Source: Bradyrhizobium iriomotense (GTDB lineage Bacteria; Pseudomonadota; Alphaproteobacteria; Rhizobiales; Xanthobacteraceae). From it: a DNA stretch of 64,000 nucleotides. Positions within the stretch are counted from its first letter, which is position 1, and every line of letters begins with the position of its first letter. Positions 10,196 through 18,155 of the stretch are shown piece by piece. The notes beneath the pieces are model-generated. The model ran no database searches and was not told the origin of the DNA. It was given only the letters and a program-made list of their open reading frames with translations. The position numbers and the translations under genes were made by a program. Location: contig NZ_JAFCJZ010000008.1 of assembly GCF_018130765.1 (NCBI RefSeq), forward strand, positions 186,001 through 250,000. The letters are read 5' to 3'.

Positions 10196-10945
10196 TCAGA
10201 ATTGGCCGGGCGGCAGCTTGAAGATGTCGGGGCTCTTGGCGTCGGCCACGTAGAACAGCAGCAGGCTGGTAGGCGTCAGCACACGCTGGTTGTTCTCCTT
10301 GTTCTCGAACGTGCCCTGCAGCAGCAGGATCACCGAGCGATCCTTGGCGTCGCTGCCGCGGAACATCACGATGCCGCCGGCAACCGGCATGTTCATCGCG
10401 ATGGAGTCGGGCTTGAAACCTTCGCCCATGAAATGGGCGCGCAGGATGTTGGCGTTGGAGAACAGCTTCTCCGGCGTCATCGCCGCGTCGGTCCCCTTCG
10501 ACCAGACCGCGCCGACCTGGATCAGCGACTTGGACTTGTAGCCGAACACGTAGGAGAGCTCCGCGGTGCCGCCGTTCGGCAGCAATTCCGGAACGGGCAG
10601 CAGGATGCTGTGCGTCAGCTCGGACGCGTTGTCCTGCGCCTTGATTGCGTCGGGCTTGGCGTTGAAGTCCCTGGCCATCGCTGCCCGCACGTCGGCTTCG
10701 CTCATGCCGAACTTGGCCGAGCGGAAGCCGTCGATCGCCTTGGTCTTGTCGTCTGCGCCGGCGCTCGGCGCCTCGGTCGCGGCCGCCGCCGGTGCAGCGG
10801 CGGCTGGAGCTGCACCGGCCGCCGTGGCAGCCTTCGGCGCCTGCGCGGCCTTCTGCTTGGGTACGGCGCCCTGGGCCGCCAACGGACCCGCGGCAAGTGA
10901 CGTGAGGAGACCGACAAGGGCCGGGACAAGATAGATTCTGCGCAT
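10196..10945 (-). CDS. Exported protein of unknown function, upstream of the giant adhesin
   Basis: 249 residues. The start is the ATG at 10945, which follows a GAAGG ribosome site and begins a clear signal peptide (MRRIYLVPALVGLLTSLAAG, cleaved near AAQG). Upstream in-frame codons would put a basic, cysteine-rich tail before the signal and are unlikely. A 45-residue Ala/Pro-rich linker follows, then a folded domain starting GFRSAKFGMSEADVRAAMARDF and ending near LPPGQF. The domain start (FRSAKFGMS-x-x-x-V) is the sort seen in short periplasmic or lipoprotein-like proteins of unknown role. It sits 69 bases before the adhesin on the same strand, so cotranscription is likely and a role in adhesin export or envelope assembly is possible, but that is context only. 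Confidence 0.75.
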   Translation of the reverse strand: MRRIYLVPALVGLLTSLAAGPLAAQGAVPKQKAAQAPKAATAAGAAPAAAAPAAAATEAPSAGADDKTKAIDGFRSAKFGMSEADVRAAMARDFNAKPDAIKAQDNASELTHSILLPVPELLPNGGTAELSYVFGYKSKSLIQVGAVWSKGTDAAMTPEKLFSNANILRAHFMGEGFKPDSIAMNMPVAGGIVMFRGSDAKDRSVILLLQGTFENKENNQRVLTPTSLLLFYVADAKSPDIFKLPPGQF

Positions 10946-11144
10946 CGCAAACCTTCGAAACAACCTGAAACAACAGATCAAAAATCGGCAGCTACGAAAT
11001 CGGCTTCCCCGAACCGTCGTCGCAACCGAGACGGAAATGTTGCAATGCCACAAGGCATTACGGAACGTCACGGATCAGACAACGATCGAAACAGCGACTC
11101 TTTCGGCGCGTAGGAATACGGTATCGGACTGCGCATGGCTGCGA

Positions 11145-11169
11145 ATGCGCATTCATAAGCGCATTTTTT
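11145..11169 (+). terminator. Terminator-like hairpin with T-run in the leader of the binding-protein/kinase operon
   Basis: ATGCGC, an 8-base loop, GCGCAT and a run of six T. The arms are perfect and the T-run follows directly, as in an intrinsic terminator. It reads on the plus strand 67 bases before the start at 11237, so it could end a short leader transcript or act as an attenuator. The arms are only 6 bp, so the fold may be weak. Confidence 0.4.
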
Positions 11170-11236
11170 CATCAATTGTGGTCGCTAGCCTTTCGGGATA
11201 TGCACAGCGTCAGGGACAACTTTTGCGAAACATTTC

Positions 11237-12280
11237 ATGATTGAGCGGTCCGCTCCTGCCCGCGCTGTGCCGGCGGTCGCCCGCCGCGATTTCATTCGCC
11301 TTGCGGGCGCAACTGCTGCGGGATGGCTCGCGCTCGGCGCAACGCCGGATCGCATGAGGCTCGTCGCGACGCTGACAGCATTGCCGCTCGACGATGAACT
11401 GACCAAGAGAAGCATGACCGAAGCTGCGACCACGCGGCTTGGCGGGCTCATCGCGGGCCTGAGGCAACGGGGCTGGGTCGAAGGGGTCAATTTCCGCTTC
11501 GAGATCCGGTCGAGCTTCGGCGGGCCGGACAAGTTGAAGACCGCTGTGCAGGAGCTCATCGATCTCAAGCCGGATGTCATCCTGACCGGCTCGACCGGTG
11601 AAACCGCAGCAGTGCTGGCGGCCACCAAGACGATCCCGATCGTTTTCGCAACGTCCAACGATCCCGTCGGAAACGGCTTCGTCGAGAGCCTCGCCCATCC
11701 CGGCGGCAACGTCACGGGCTTCACCAGCAGCACCGCCGAGATGGGCGGCAAATGGCTTCAGCTCATCAAGGAGGCCGTGCCGGACATGGCGCGTGTCGGC
11801 GTCCTGTTCAATCCGGTGAGCACGCCTCGCGCCGGGCGCTTCTTTCTCGACTCTCTTGAGCAGGAAGCCGCGACATCAGGGGTTGACGTCGTCCTCGCAC
11901 CCATCGGCAAGGCAGCGGATATCGACGGGGCGATCGGCCGCTTTTCCGAGCCGCCCAAGGCTGCGATGATCTCGCTCGTCGACAGCTTCCTGGTGGTGAA
12001 CCGCCAGGCGATCGTGGCGGCAACGGCAAAATATCGCGTTCCGATGATCTATCCGTTCCACTACTTCATGGATGCGGGCGGGCTCATGAGCTACGGGCCG
12101 ACGCTGGAGGTGCGCTCGGCCGACTATGTCGACCTGATCCTGCGCGGCACCAAGGCCGGGGACCTGCCGGTGCAATCGCCGCGCAAATACGAGCTCCTGA
12201 TCAACCGCACCGTCGCACGATCGCTCGGACTGACGATCCCGTTCACGCTGCTCGCGCGCGCCGACGAGATCCGCGAGTGA
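11237..12280 (+). CDS. ABC-type periplasmic substrate-binding protein (ABC_sub_bind family)
   Basis: 347 residues. The N-terminus has a twin-arginine-like motif (ARRDFIRLAGATAAGWLALG), so export by Tat or Sec is likely. The body matches the ABC_sub_bind/TrpX-like family: GLRQRGWVEGVNFRFEIR, TGSTGETAAVLAATKTIPIVF, NDPVGNGFVESLAHPGGNVTG, and a C-terminal KYELLINRTVARSLGL. No permease or ATPase is adjacent. Instead its TGA overlaps the GTG start of a hybrid histidine kinase (GTGA). This suggests a periplasmic ligand receptor that signals through the kinase, by analogy with TorT/TorS or LuxP/LuxQ. The ligand is not predictable. Confidence 0.87.
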   Translation: MIERSAPARAVPAVARRDFIRLAGATAAGWLALGATPDRMRLVATLTALPLDDELTKRSMTEAATTRLGGLIAGLRQRGWVEGVNFRFEIRSSFGGPDKLKTAVQELIDLKPDVILTGSTGETAAVLAATKTIPIVFATSNDPVGNGFVESLAHPGGNVTGFTSSTAEMGGKWLQLIKEAVPDMARVGVLFNPVSTPRAGRFFLDSLEQEAATSGVDVVLAPIGKAADIDGAIGRFSEPPKAAMISLVDSFLVVNRQAIVAATAKYRVPMIYPFHYFMDAGGLMSYGPTLEVRSADYVDLILRGTKAGDLPVQSPRKYELLINRTVARSLGLTIPFTLLARADEIRE

Positions 12281-14970
12281 ACGAGCAGGTCGACCAGGGA
12301 CATTTGCGAACGCCTCCCGGCCGGCTGTTCCGGAAATATCTCTACTCGATCGTCGCCCTCGCCTTTGCCGCGCTCGCCATCAACACCGGCTTCGACGTCT
12401 GGTTCTCCTATCGAGAACAAAAGCAGCTCCTCGCGGCGATCCAGCGCGAGCAGGCGGCATCCGCGGCCATCCAGATCGGCCAGTTCATCGGCCAGATCGA
12501 AAACCAGATCAGATGGCTCTCGCGCCTGCCTCCGGAGCTGTCGACCAACGAAGACGATCGCCTGAACGCCATCCGCCTGCTACGCCTCTCGCCCGCGATC
12601 GCGGAAATTGCCGAGCTCGATGCGCAGGGCCGCGAGCAGGTGCGCGTGTCGCGCCGCGTCGCCGACAGGGTCGGGAGCAAGGCCGACCTCTCCACCTCGC
12701 CCGCCTTCCGCGGTGCCAATGACAGCCGCGCCTATTACGGGCCTGTGTATTTCTTCGGCGACACCGAGCCGTTCATGACGCTCGCCACCCGCGGGACCGG
12801 CCGCCAGCCCAATGTGGTCGTCGCCGAAGTCAATCTGCGCTTCATCTGGGACCTCGTCGCCGGCATCAGGGTCGGCAACACCGGCAAAGCCTATGTGGTC
12901 GACCGCACGGGGGTCTTGATCGCGCATCCGGATCTGTGGCCGGCGCTACGCCGCAGCGATCTCACCGGCCACGCGGACGTGCGCGCCGCGCTTGACGGCG
13001 TGGGCCCGCCCTCGAGCGGCCTGGTCAGGGAAGACCTCTCGGGTCAGCGCGTTCTATCGACCTATGCGACGGTGCCCTTGCTCGGCTGGCTGGTGTTCGT
13101 CGAGCTTCCGCTCGCTGAAGCCTATGCGCCGATCTATGCGTCGATCGGACGTTCCACGTTTCTTCTGGTCGCCCTGCTTGCCATTGCGGTGCTGGTGTCC
13201 CTGTGGCTCAGCCGGCGCATGACAGTGCCGATCCAGCTCCTGACGCAGGGCGCGCGGCGGATCGGAAGCGGCGATCTTGGCCTCAGGCTCGCGATCAGGA
13301 CCGGCGACGAGTTGGAGGCGCTCGGTGACCAGTTCAACCGGATGGCCGCTCACTTGCGCGACTCCTACACCACCCTCGAGGGCAAGGTGATCGAGCGGAC
13401 CTCCGAGCTCGAGAAGGCACGCGATCAGGCCCTGGCCGAGCACGACGCTGCCGAGCGCGCGCGCAGCCTTGCGGTGCAGGCCAACGAGACCAAGTCGCGC
13501 TTCCTTGCCGTCGTCAGCCACGAGCTGCGCACGCCGCTGAACGGCGTCATGGGCGTGCTGCAACTGCTCGACGACGGCAGCCTTGGCGAGGTGCAGCGGC
13601 GCCACCTCGCCACCGCCGCCGCATCGGGCGAAACGCTGATCGCACTGGTCGATGCGATCCTGGAATATGCACGCCTCGAGGCCAGCACCGAGGCGCTGGA
13701 GACGCGCGACTTCCGCCTCGACCAGCTGATCGAGGCCGCCGCCGATCTGATGCGCCCCCAGGCCTTCGACAAGGGACTGACCTTCGATCTCGCCAGCGAT
13801 GCGACCGTCAACATCTCCGTGCACGGCGACCCTGTCAGGCTCAACCGCATCCTGCTCAACCTGATCGGCAACGCGATCAAGTTCACCCCGCGCGGCGGGG
13901 TCGCTTTGACGGCGGTCGCCCAACAGCTCGACAATCACGTCCTGCTGCACATCACCGTTCGCGATACCGGCATCGGCATCGCGCCCGACATGCATGAGCG
14001 GATTTTTGAGGACTTCGTCCAGGCCGACGACAGCATTGCACGTCGGTTCGGCGGCACCGGCCTCGGACTTGCGATCGCGCGGCGCCTCACGCGCCTGATG
14101 CGCGGCGAGCTGACGGTCGAAAGCACGCCGGGCGCGGGGAGCATGTTCACGCTTGAAGTGCCACTCGGCCGCGCCGCGAGCGGCATCGCGCAAGGCGCGC
14201 TTCCGCCGCCGTCGCGGCAGCTCAACGTGCTGCTGGTCGACGACGATCGTGTCAATTGCCAGGTCGGCGAAGCGATCCTGAACCGGCTCGGTCACCACCC
14301 CACAATCGCCAGGAACGGCGCATCGGCCATCAAGCTCGCCCGCGATCAGGCGTTCGACGTCATCCTGATGGATCTGCACATGCCGGACATGGACGGCGTA
14401 GAGGCGGCGTCGCGGATCGGGCAGCTTGATCTGCCGAAGATCCCCCGCATCATCGCCGTCACCGCCGACATCTCCAGCAGCGCACGCGAGCGGCTCGCCG
14501 GCGCAGGCATCGCCAAGATCGTCAGCAAGCCGATCCTGATCAATGCCCTGCGCGAGGCGCTCGAGGACGATCCCCAGGACGAGCCGGCAGCGGTGCAGCT
14601 CGCCGCGGGCGCACTGATCGACCTGCATTTTCTCGACGACCAGAAGGAACTGCTGGGCGCGGCGCAAATCGCAAAACTCCATCAGCTTCTGGAGGAAACG
14701 AGCGAACGGCTGATCGACGATATCGCCAAGGCTGCGGCGATCGGCGACCACAAGCAGCTCGCGCGATTCACGCACCAGCTCGGCAGTGCCGCCGGCACGC
14801 TCGGACTCGTCCGCCTATTCGAGCGCTGCCGTGAAATCGAATTGGCTGCAATCTCGATGTCCCCGGCGGAATGCCAGAGTGCGGCCGACGAACTTGCCGC
14901 GCTTCAGCGGGCGTCGATGAGAGCGCTTGACGATCTGCTCGCGCCGGCCGGTGCGGCCGCAGCCACCTAG
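12277..14970 (+). CDS. Hybrid sensor histidine kinase: periplasmic sensor, HAMP, HisKA, HATPase, receiver, HPt
   Basis: 897 residues, GTG start overlapping the upstream stop. A membrane segment near residues 20-40 and another near 291-310 bracket a ~245-residue periplasmic domain of the Cache type. HAMP follows (~311-365), a coiled coil, then the H-box SHELRTP with phospho-acceptor His415. The ATPase domain has the N-box (NLIGNAIKFT), DTGIGIAP and GGTGLGLAIARRL. A receiver domain begins near 649 (LLVDDD) with phospho-acceptor Asp699 in LMDLHMPD. A C-terminal HPt domain carries His833 in THQLGSAAGTLG. All key residues are present, so a full His-Asp-His relay is expected. No response regulator gene is adjacent, so the final output partner is encoded elsewhere. 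Pairing with the binding protein suggests it reads ligand-bound receptor in the periplasm. Confidence 0.93.
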   Translation: MNEQVDQGHLRTPPGRLFRKYLYSIVALAFAALAINTGFDVWFSYREQKQLLAAIQREQAASAAIQIGQFIGQIENQIRWLSRLPPELSTNEDDRLNAIRLLRLSPAIAEIAELDAQGREQVRVSRRVADRVGSKADLSTSPAFRGANDSRAYYGPVYFFGDTEPFMTLATRGTGRQPNVVVAEVNLRFIWDLVAGIRVGNTGKAYVVDRTGVLIAHPDLWPALRRSDLTGHADVRAALDGVGPPSSGLVREDLSGQRVLSTYATVPLLGWLVFVELPLAEAYAPIYASIGRSTFLLVALLAIAVLVSLWLSRRMTVPIQLLTQGARRIGSGDLGLRLAIRTGDELEALGDQFNRMAAHLRDSYTTLEGKVIERTSELEKARDQALAEHDAAERARSLAVQANETKSRFLAVVSHELRTPLNGVMGVLQLLDDGSLGEVQRRHLATAAASGETLIALVDAILEYARLEASTEALETRDFRLDQLIEAAADLMRPQAFDKGLTFDLASDATVNISVHGDPVRLNRILLNLIGNAIKFTPRGGVALTAVAQQLDNHVLLHITVRDTGIGIAPDMHERIFEDFVQADDSIARRFGGTGLGLAIARRLTRLMRGELTVESTPGAGSMFTLEVPLGRAASGIAQGALPPPSRQLNVLLVDDDRVNCQVGEAILNRLGHHPTIARNGASAIKLARDQAFDVILMDLHMPDMDGVEAASRIGQLDLPKIPRIIAVTADISSSARERLAGAGIAKIVSKPILINALREALEDDPQDEPAAVQLAAGALIDLHFLDDQKELLGAAQIAKLHQLLEETSERLIDDIAKAAAIGDHKQLARFTHQLGSAAGTLGLVRLFERCREIELAAISMSPAECQSAADELAALQRASMRALDDLLAPAGAAAAT

Positions 14971-15170
14971 CGGCCGTTCGTCAAGCTCTGCTCACTGAAA
15001 CCACGACAGCTGAATTGCACATTGACGTCTGCGAGACCCAGGCGTTGAATGGTGTTTTCGATGTGGCGGAGGGGCTGAGGCGTCCCCGACAAGCGGTCGA
15101 TTCGCCGCTCCTGATCCTCGCCTTCGGAAAGTACAGTCTGGCTTCACCGACGGGCTGGGAGGCCGAGGCC

Positions 15171-16130
15171 ATGAGATTTCCGATCGCTCTATGGGCGTTC
15201 TCGGTGGCATTGCTCACTGCGGCAGGGGCGCGTGCGCAAATCCAGGAGGGCCCTCCGGCATGGGCCTACCCGGTAAATCCGCCCAATTTTCAACGCGCGC
15301 CTGACGATGGTACGATCAGGCACGTTCCTGACAGTGCCGCCGGTTTTACACTCACGCAGTTGCGCGATCTGTTCGCCGCGCCCGACTGGCATCCGGACGA
15401 TCACCCGTCAATGCCGGAAATCGTGGCAAGGGGGAGAAAGCCAGAGGTGTTCGCGTGCGGCGTCTGTCATCGGGCAGACGGACCGGGCGGTCCTGAGAAT
15501 GCCAGCCTATTTGGCCTCTCCGCGGAATACATCATTCAGCAATCGACGGAGTTCAAGACGGGCCTGCGCACGAACTCGGTGCCTCGCATCGCCACCGACC
15601 TGATGATCAAATCGTCCAAAGCGATGACCGATCAGGAGCTCGGAAAGGCCGCGGCCTACTTCGCCTCCATCAAGCCGAGATCGACTATTGCTGTCGTAGA
15701 GACCGAGGTGGTGCCAAAAACACAGGTGAGAGACTTGTTCTTGGCTCCGCTGGACGGCACCGAGAAAGAACCCATCGGTCAGCGCATCATCGAGATACCG
15801 GAAAACGTTGAACACTTTGTCAGCCGGGACTCGCGTGTTCGTTTCATCGCCTACGTCCCGATAGGCAGCGTTCAGAAGGGACGAACGCTGGCAGCGAACA
15901 GCGATCCGCGCGTCCAATGCGGGATCTGTCACGGCGCTGACCTCAACGGGACTACCATCGCGCCAGGGATTGCGTCCCGTTCGCCCACCTACCTGTTCCG
16001 GCAGCTCTATGACTTCAAATCGGGGGCGCGGAAGGGCGCCAATAGCGAACTCATGAAACCGGTTGTCGAGAATCTCAGCATCGATGACATGATCGCCCTC
16101 GTCGCCTTTGCGGCGTCGCTCAAGCACTAA
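15171..16130 (+). CDS. Exported di-haem cytochrome c
   Basis: 319 residues starting at an ATG preceded by GGGAGG; the start gives a standard signal peptide (MRFPIALWAFSVALLTAAGA, cleaved near ARA-Q). Two haem-attachment motifs are present: CGVCH (Cys96, Cys99, His100) and CGICH (Cys250, Cys253, His254), each opening a small cytochrome c domain. Each C-terminal half has DLM-like and SELMKP methionines that could supply axial ligands. The two-domain plan resembles class I di-haem cytochromes of the c4 or alcohol-dehydrogenase-subunit type. No oxidoreductase gene is adjacent, so its electron partner is unknown. It is followed by a strong hairpin. Confidence 0.85.
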   Translation: MRFPIALWAFSVALLTAAGARAQIQEGPPAWAYPVNPPNFQRAPDDGTIRHVPDSAAGFTLTQLRDLFAAPDWHPDDHPSMPEIVARGRKPEVFACGVCHRADGPGGPENASLFGLSAEYIIQQSTEFKTGLRTNSVPRIATDLMIKSSKAMTDQELGKAAAYFASIKPRSTIAVVETEVVPKTQVRDLFLAPLDGTEKEPIGQRIIEIPENVEHFVSRDSRVRFIAYVPIGSVQKGRTLAANSDPRVQCGICHGADLNGTTIAPGIASRSPTYLFRQLYDFKSGARKGANSELMKPVVENLSIDDMIALVAFAASLKH

Positions 16131-16212
16131 CGTTCTTCGGCTGCTGTGCGGGACGGTCAGCCGGCCAATAGGTAGATCAATCTCACGATTCCAGTCGGCT
16201 CTTCAGCAGGTC

Positions 16213-16242
16213 GCCCGGCCGGCAATGTGCCACCGGCCGGGC
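16213..16242. terminator. Strong hairpin between the convergent cytochrome and exported-protein genes
   Basis: GCCCGGCCGG, a 10-base loop, and CCGGCCGGGC form a perfect 10-bp stem. It lies between a plus-strand stop at 16130 and a minus-strand stop at 16301, the expected place for a bidirectional terminator. There is no long T-run on either side, so it may instead slow or stabilise transcript ends. Confidence 0.55.
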
Positions 16243-16300
16243 CAACACGCCACACAAGGGATCGACTTCCTTCGTGCGGGGACCTGTGAACATTGCGTTG

Positions 16301-16777
16301 TCATGAGCCCGACGTTTTAACGACGAGCTTTATGTTGAGCAGGTTGACGCCTTTGAACGGGTTCGGCGCGCTTTCGATTGTGCCCGTGCCCGTGGCGTTC
16401 GCATAAGCACCTGTGCCCGATAGGATCGTGTATTCGCCCGTTGATTTGCCGTCTTTGGCCGAACCAGTGTAGCGCGCCGTAATCGAGCCCTCCTCGAACG
16501 TGTAAGTGCTATAGCCGAAGAAGGGACCCGACCCTTTGAGAAAGTCCGACGTATTGACGAACTCTTTCACTCCGATACGGCCATCGTTGAAGACGGCGAC
16601 CCCAAAGAATTTACCAGACGCAATCGTCTGCCCTTCGACGTTTGCGGCCTCTATGACCTTGAGGTCGATCGGCTTCGTGATCAGCTTGAACTCAAGCACC
16701 CGCTCGCCTGCTATCGCGGTTGACGCCGCGACGGTCAATGCCACGCCAGAAAGGAAAAAGGTGAGAGACTTCCGCAT
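16301..16777 (-). CDS. Small exported protein, possibly allene-oxide-cyclase-barrel-like
   Basis: 158 residues with a clear signal peptide (MRKSLTFFLSGVALTVAAST, cleaved near AIAG-E) and a TGCGGAAG-type start context preceded by GGAGGAGC. The mature part is beta-rich with GSITARYTGSAKDGKSTGEY and a late GTGAYANATGTGTIES segment. The G-T-G-x-Y-x-x-A-x-G pattern recalls the allene oxide cyclase/dirigent-like barrel fold found in many secreted bacterial proteins of unknown function. No enzyme activity can be inferred. It stands alone on its strand. Confidence 0.65.
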   Translation of the reverse strand: MRKSLTFFLSGVALTVAASTAIAGERVLEFKLITKPIDLKVIEAANVEGQTIASGKFFGVAVFNDGRIGVKEFVNTSDFLKGSGPFFGYSTYTFEEGSITARYTGSAKDGKSTGEYTILSGTGAYANATGTGTIESAPNPFKGVNLLNIKLVVKTSGS

Positions 16778-16907
16778 AGGCTCCTCCTGCGCTTGTTGAA
16801 ATCAAGTCGAGAAGTGCCGGCGAGCTACACATCATGCCGCCGCTTCTCGCAGCGGCGCGAAAGAAAGCCCTCGGCGACGCCCCGGCAGCGGCTGAAGCTC
16901 TCTGGTC

Positions 16908-17075
16908 CTAAGGCGCGAAGCCGGGGCGCAAATATGAGTCCCGAGCGATCGGAATAAAGTTCAGCTTTCCGCTACGGTATAATAGTATCCGGCCACCTGC
17001 GTGGGTGCCCTTGCCGGTGGCACTCCACTTGGCTGTGCCGAATACAACCTTGTCGTTTCCGCCGGCGTCGATCAT
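16908..17075 (-). pseudogene. Short ORF of 55 codons, probable remnant of an exported protein gene
   Basis: A minus-strand frame from an ATG at 17075 to a TAG at 16908 encodes a plausible protein tail: FGTAKWSATGKGTHAGG, then ILLYRSGKLNFIPIARD. The Gly/Thr-rich pattern and ordered hydrophobics look like real protein rather than noise, but the frame is closed by a TGA just upstream and no ribosome site was seen. It may be a decayed 3' end or a very small gene. Not recognised as a family. Confidence 0.3.
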
Positions 17076-17096
17076 CTCAAACTTGTGACCCGTTGT

Positions 17097-18026
17097 TCAC
17101 GGCCTAGCCTTCACACGCCCGCGCCCGCCGGCTTCCTCCTCCTCACGGCCAAACCGCTCCACCAGGAAATCGATGAACAGCCGTACCTTCACCGACAGAT
17201 GCCGCGTCGGCGGATAGACGGCATAGAGCGCGAGCGGCGGCGCGGAGTAGTCTTGCAGCACCGTCCGCAGCTCGCCTTTTCTCAAAGCATCAGCGGCAAT
17301 GAACTCCGGCAGCAGAGCCAGCCCCCTGCCCTTGATCGCAACGTCGCGCAGCACCTCGGCGTTGTTGACGCAGAGCGACCATGCCGGCTGGATCCAGTGA
17401 TCGCCATCGCTGCCGGTAAGCTTCCACTGATTGCCGGTGAGCAGGAAGCCGTAGGTCAGCGAGGCGTGCTCGCGCAGATCCTGCGGATGCCTTGGCGTGC
17501 CGTGCCGCGCGAGATAATCCGGCGAAGCGCAGATCATGCGCGGGACAGGCACGATCCTGCGCGCGATCAGGCTGGAGGATTCCAGCTCCGCGATCCGCAA
17601 GGTCACGTCAAAGCCGTCCTGGACGGGATCGAGCAGATCGTCGCTGAGCACGATCTGGAGCTGAAGCTCGCCATAGCGCGCCATGAAATCGGCCAGCACA
17701 GGCCCGAGCCGCATGGTGCCGAACGACATCGGCGCATTGACGCGCAATAGCCCTCGCGGCGCTGACTGGGCCTGCGTCACCGCCTGATCGGCGGCCTCGA
17801 TCTCCGAGAGGATCACGACCGCACGCTCGAAATAGCGCTGGCCGTTCTCGGTCGGGCTGGCGTGGCGGGTGGTCCGGTTCAACAGCTGGACGCCGAGGCT
17901 CTCCTCGAGGTCGGCGATGTATTTGCTGATCGCCGAGCGCGATAGCCTGAGCTGCCGGCCCGCCTCGGCAAAGCTGCCGCTTTCGACCACTTTGACGAAG
18001 GCCCGGAGGCTGGCGACCTTATCCAA
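17097..18026 (-). CDS. LysR-family transcriptional regulator, divergent from the dioxygenase/esterase pair
   Basis: 309 residues. An N-terminal winged helix-turn-helix (LRAFVKVVESGSFAEAGRQL then LSRSAISKYIADLEESLGVQLLNR) is followed by a LysR effector-binding domain with the usual RGLLRVNAP linker region and a DVTLRI segment. The C-terminal tail is acidic then basic (GREEEEAGG). It is of the CrgA/YhjC-like subgroup that often controls aromatic or quinone-related genes. It is transcribed away from the VOC dioxygenase gene across a ~130-base gap that holds two GATTGTYTCCAA boxes, so control of that pair and of itself is likely. Confidence 0.9.
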   Translation of the reverse strand: MDKVASLRAFVKVVESGSFAEAGRQLRLSRSAISKYIADLEESLGVQLLNRTTRHASPTENGQRYFERAVVILSEIEAADQAVTQAQSAPRGLLRVNAPMSFGTMRLGPVLADFMARYGELQLQIVLSDDLLDPVQDGFDVTLRIAELESSSLIARRIVPVPRMICASPDYLARHGTPRHPQDLREHASLTYGFLLTGNQWKLTGSDGDHWIQPAWSLCVNNAEVLRDVAIKGRGLALLPEFIAADALRKGELRTVLQDYSAPPLALYAVYPPTRHLSVKVRLFIDFLVERFGREEEEAGGRGRVKARP

Positions 18027-18040
18027 GGTCCGACTCCGGC

Positions 18041-18096
18041 GATTGTTTCCAAATCGTAGACATAGCCGTCATAATTGCACGGATTGTCTCCAATCC
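18041..18096. promoter_or_regulatory. Paired GATTGTYTCCAA boxes in the LysR/dioxygenase divergent promoter
   Basis: GATTGTTTCCAAATC at 18041-18055 and GGATTGTCTCCAATCC at 18081-18096. The second is a perfect palindrome (GGATTG-TCTC-CAATCC). Starts of the shared core are 41 bases apart, about four helical turns, as expected for the recognition and activation sites of a LysR dimer pair. Seen directly; the binding protein is inferred. Confidence 0.55.
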
Positions 18097-18155
18097 AAAG
18101 CGGAACAATATTTCCGCCCAGAGCAAGACCGCTCCCCGAGCTTTGGAGGACGACA

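Noticed and set aside
10128..10973. An alternative 281-codon frame over the small exported protein
   Set aside because: The other frame has a signal peptide, a ribosome site and ordered domains; this one is Arg/Gly noise.
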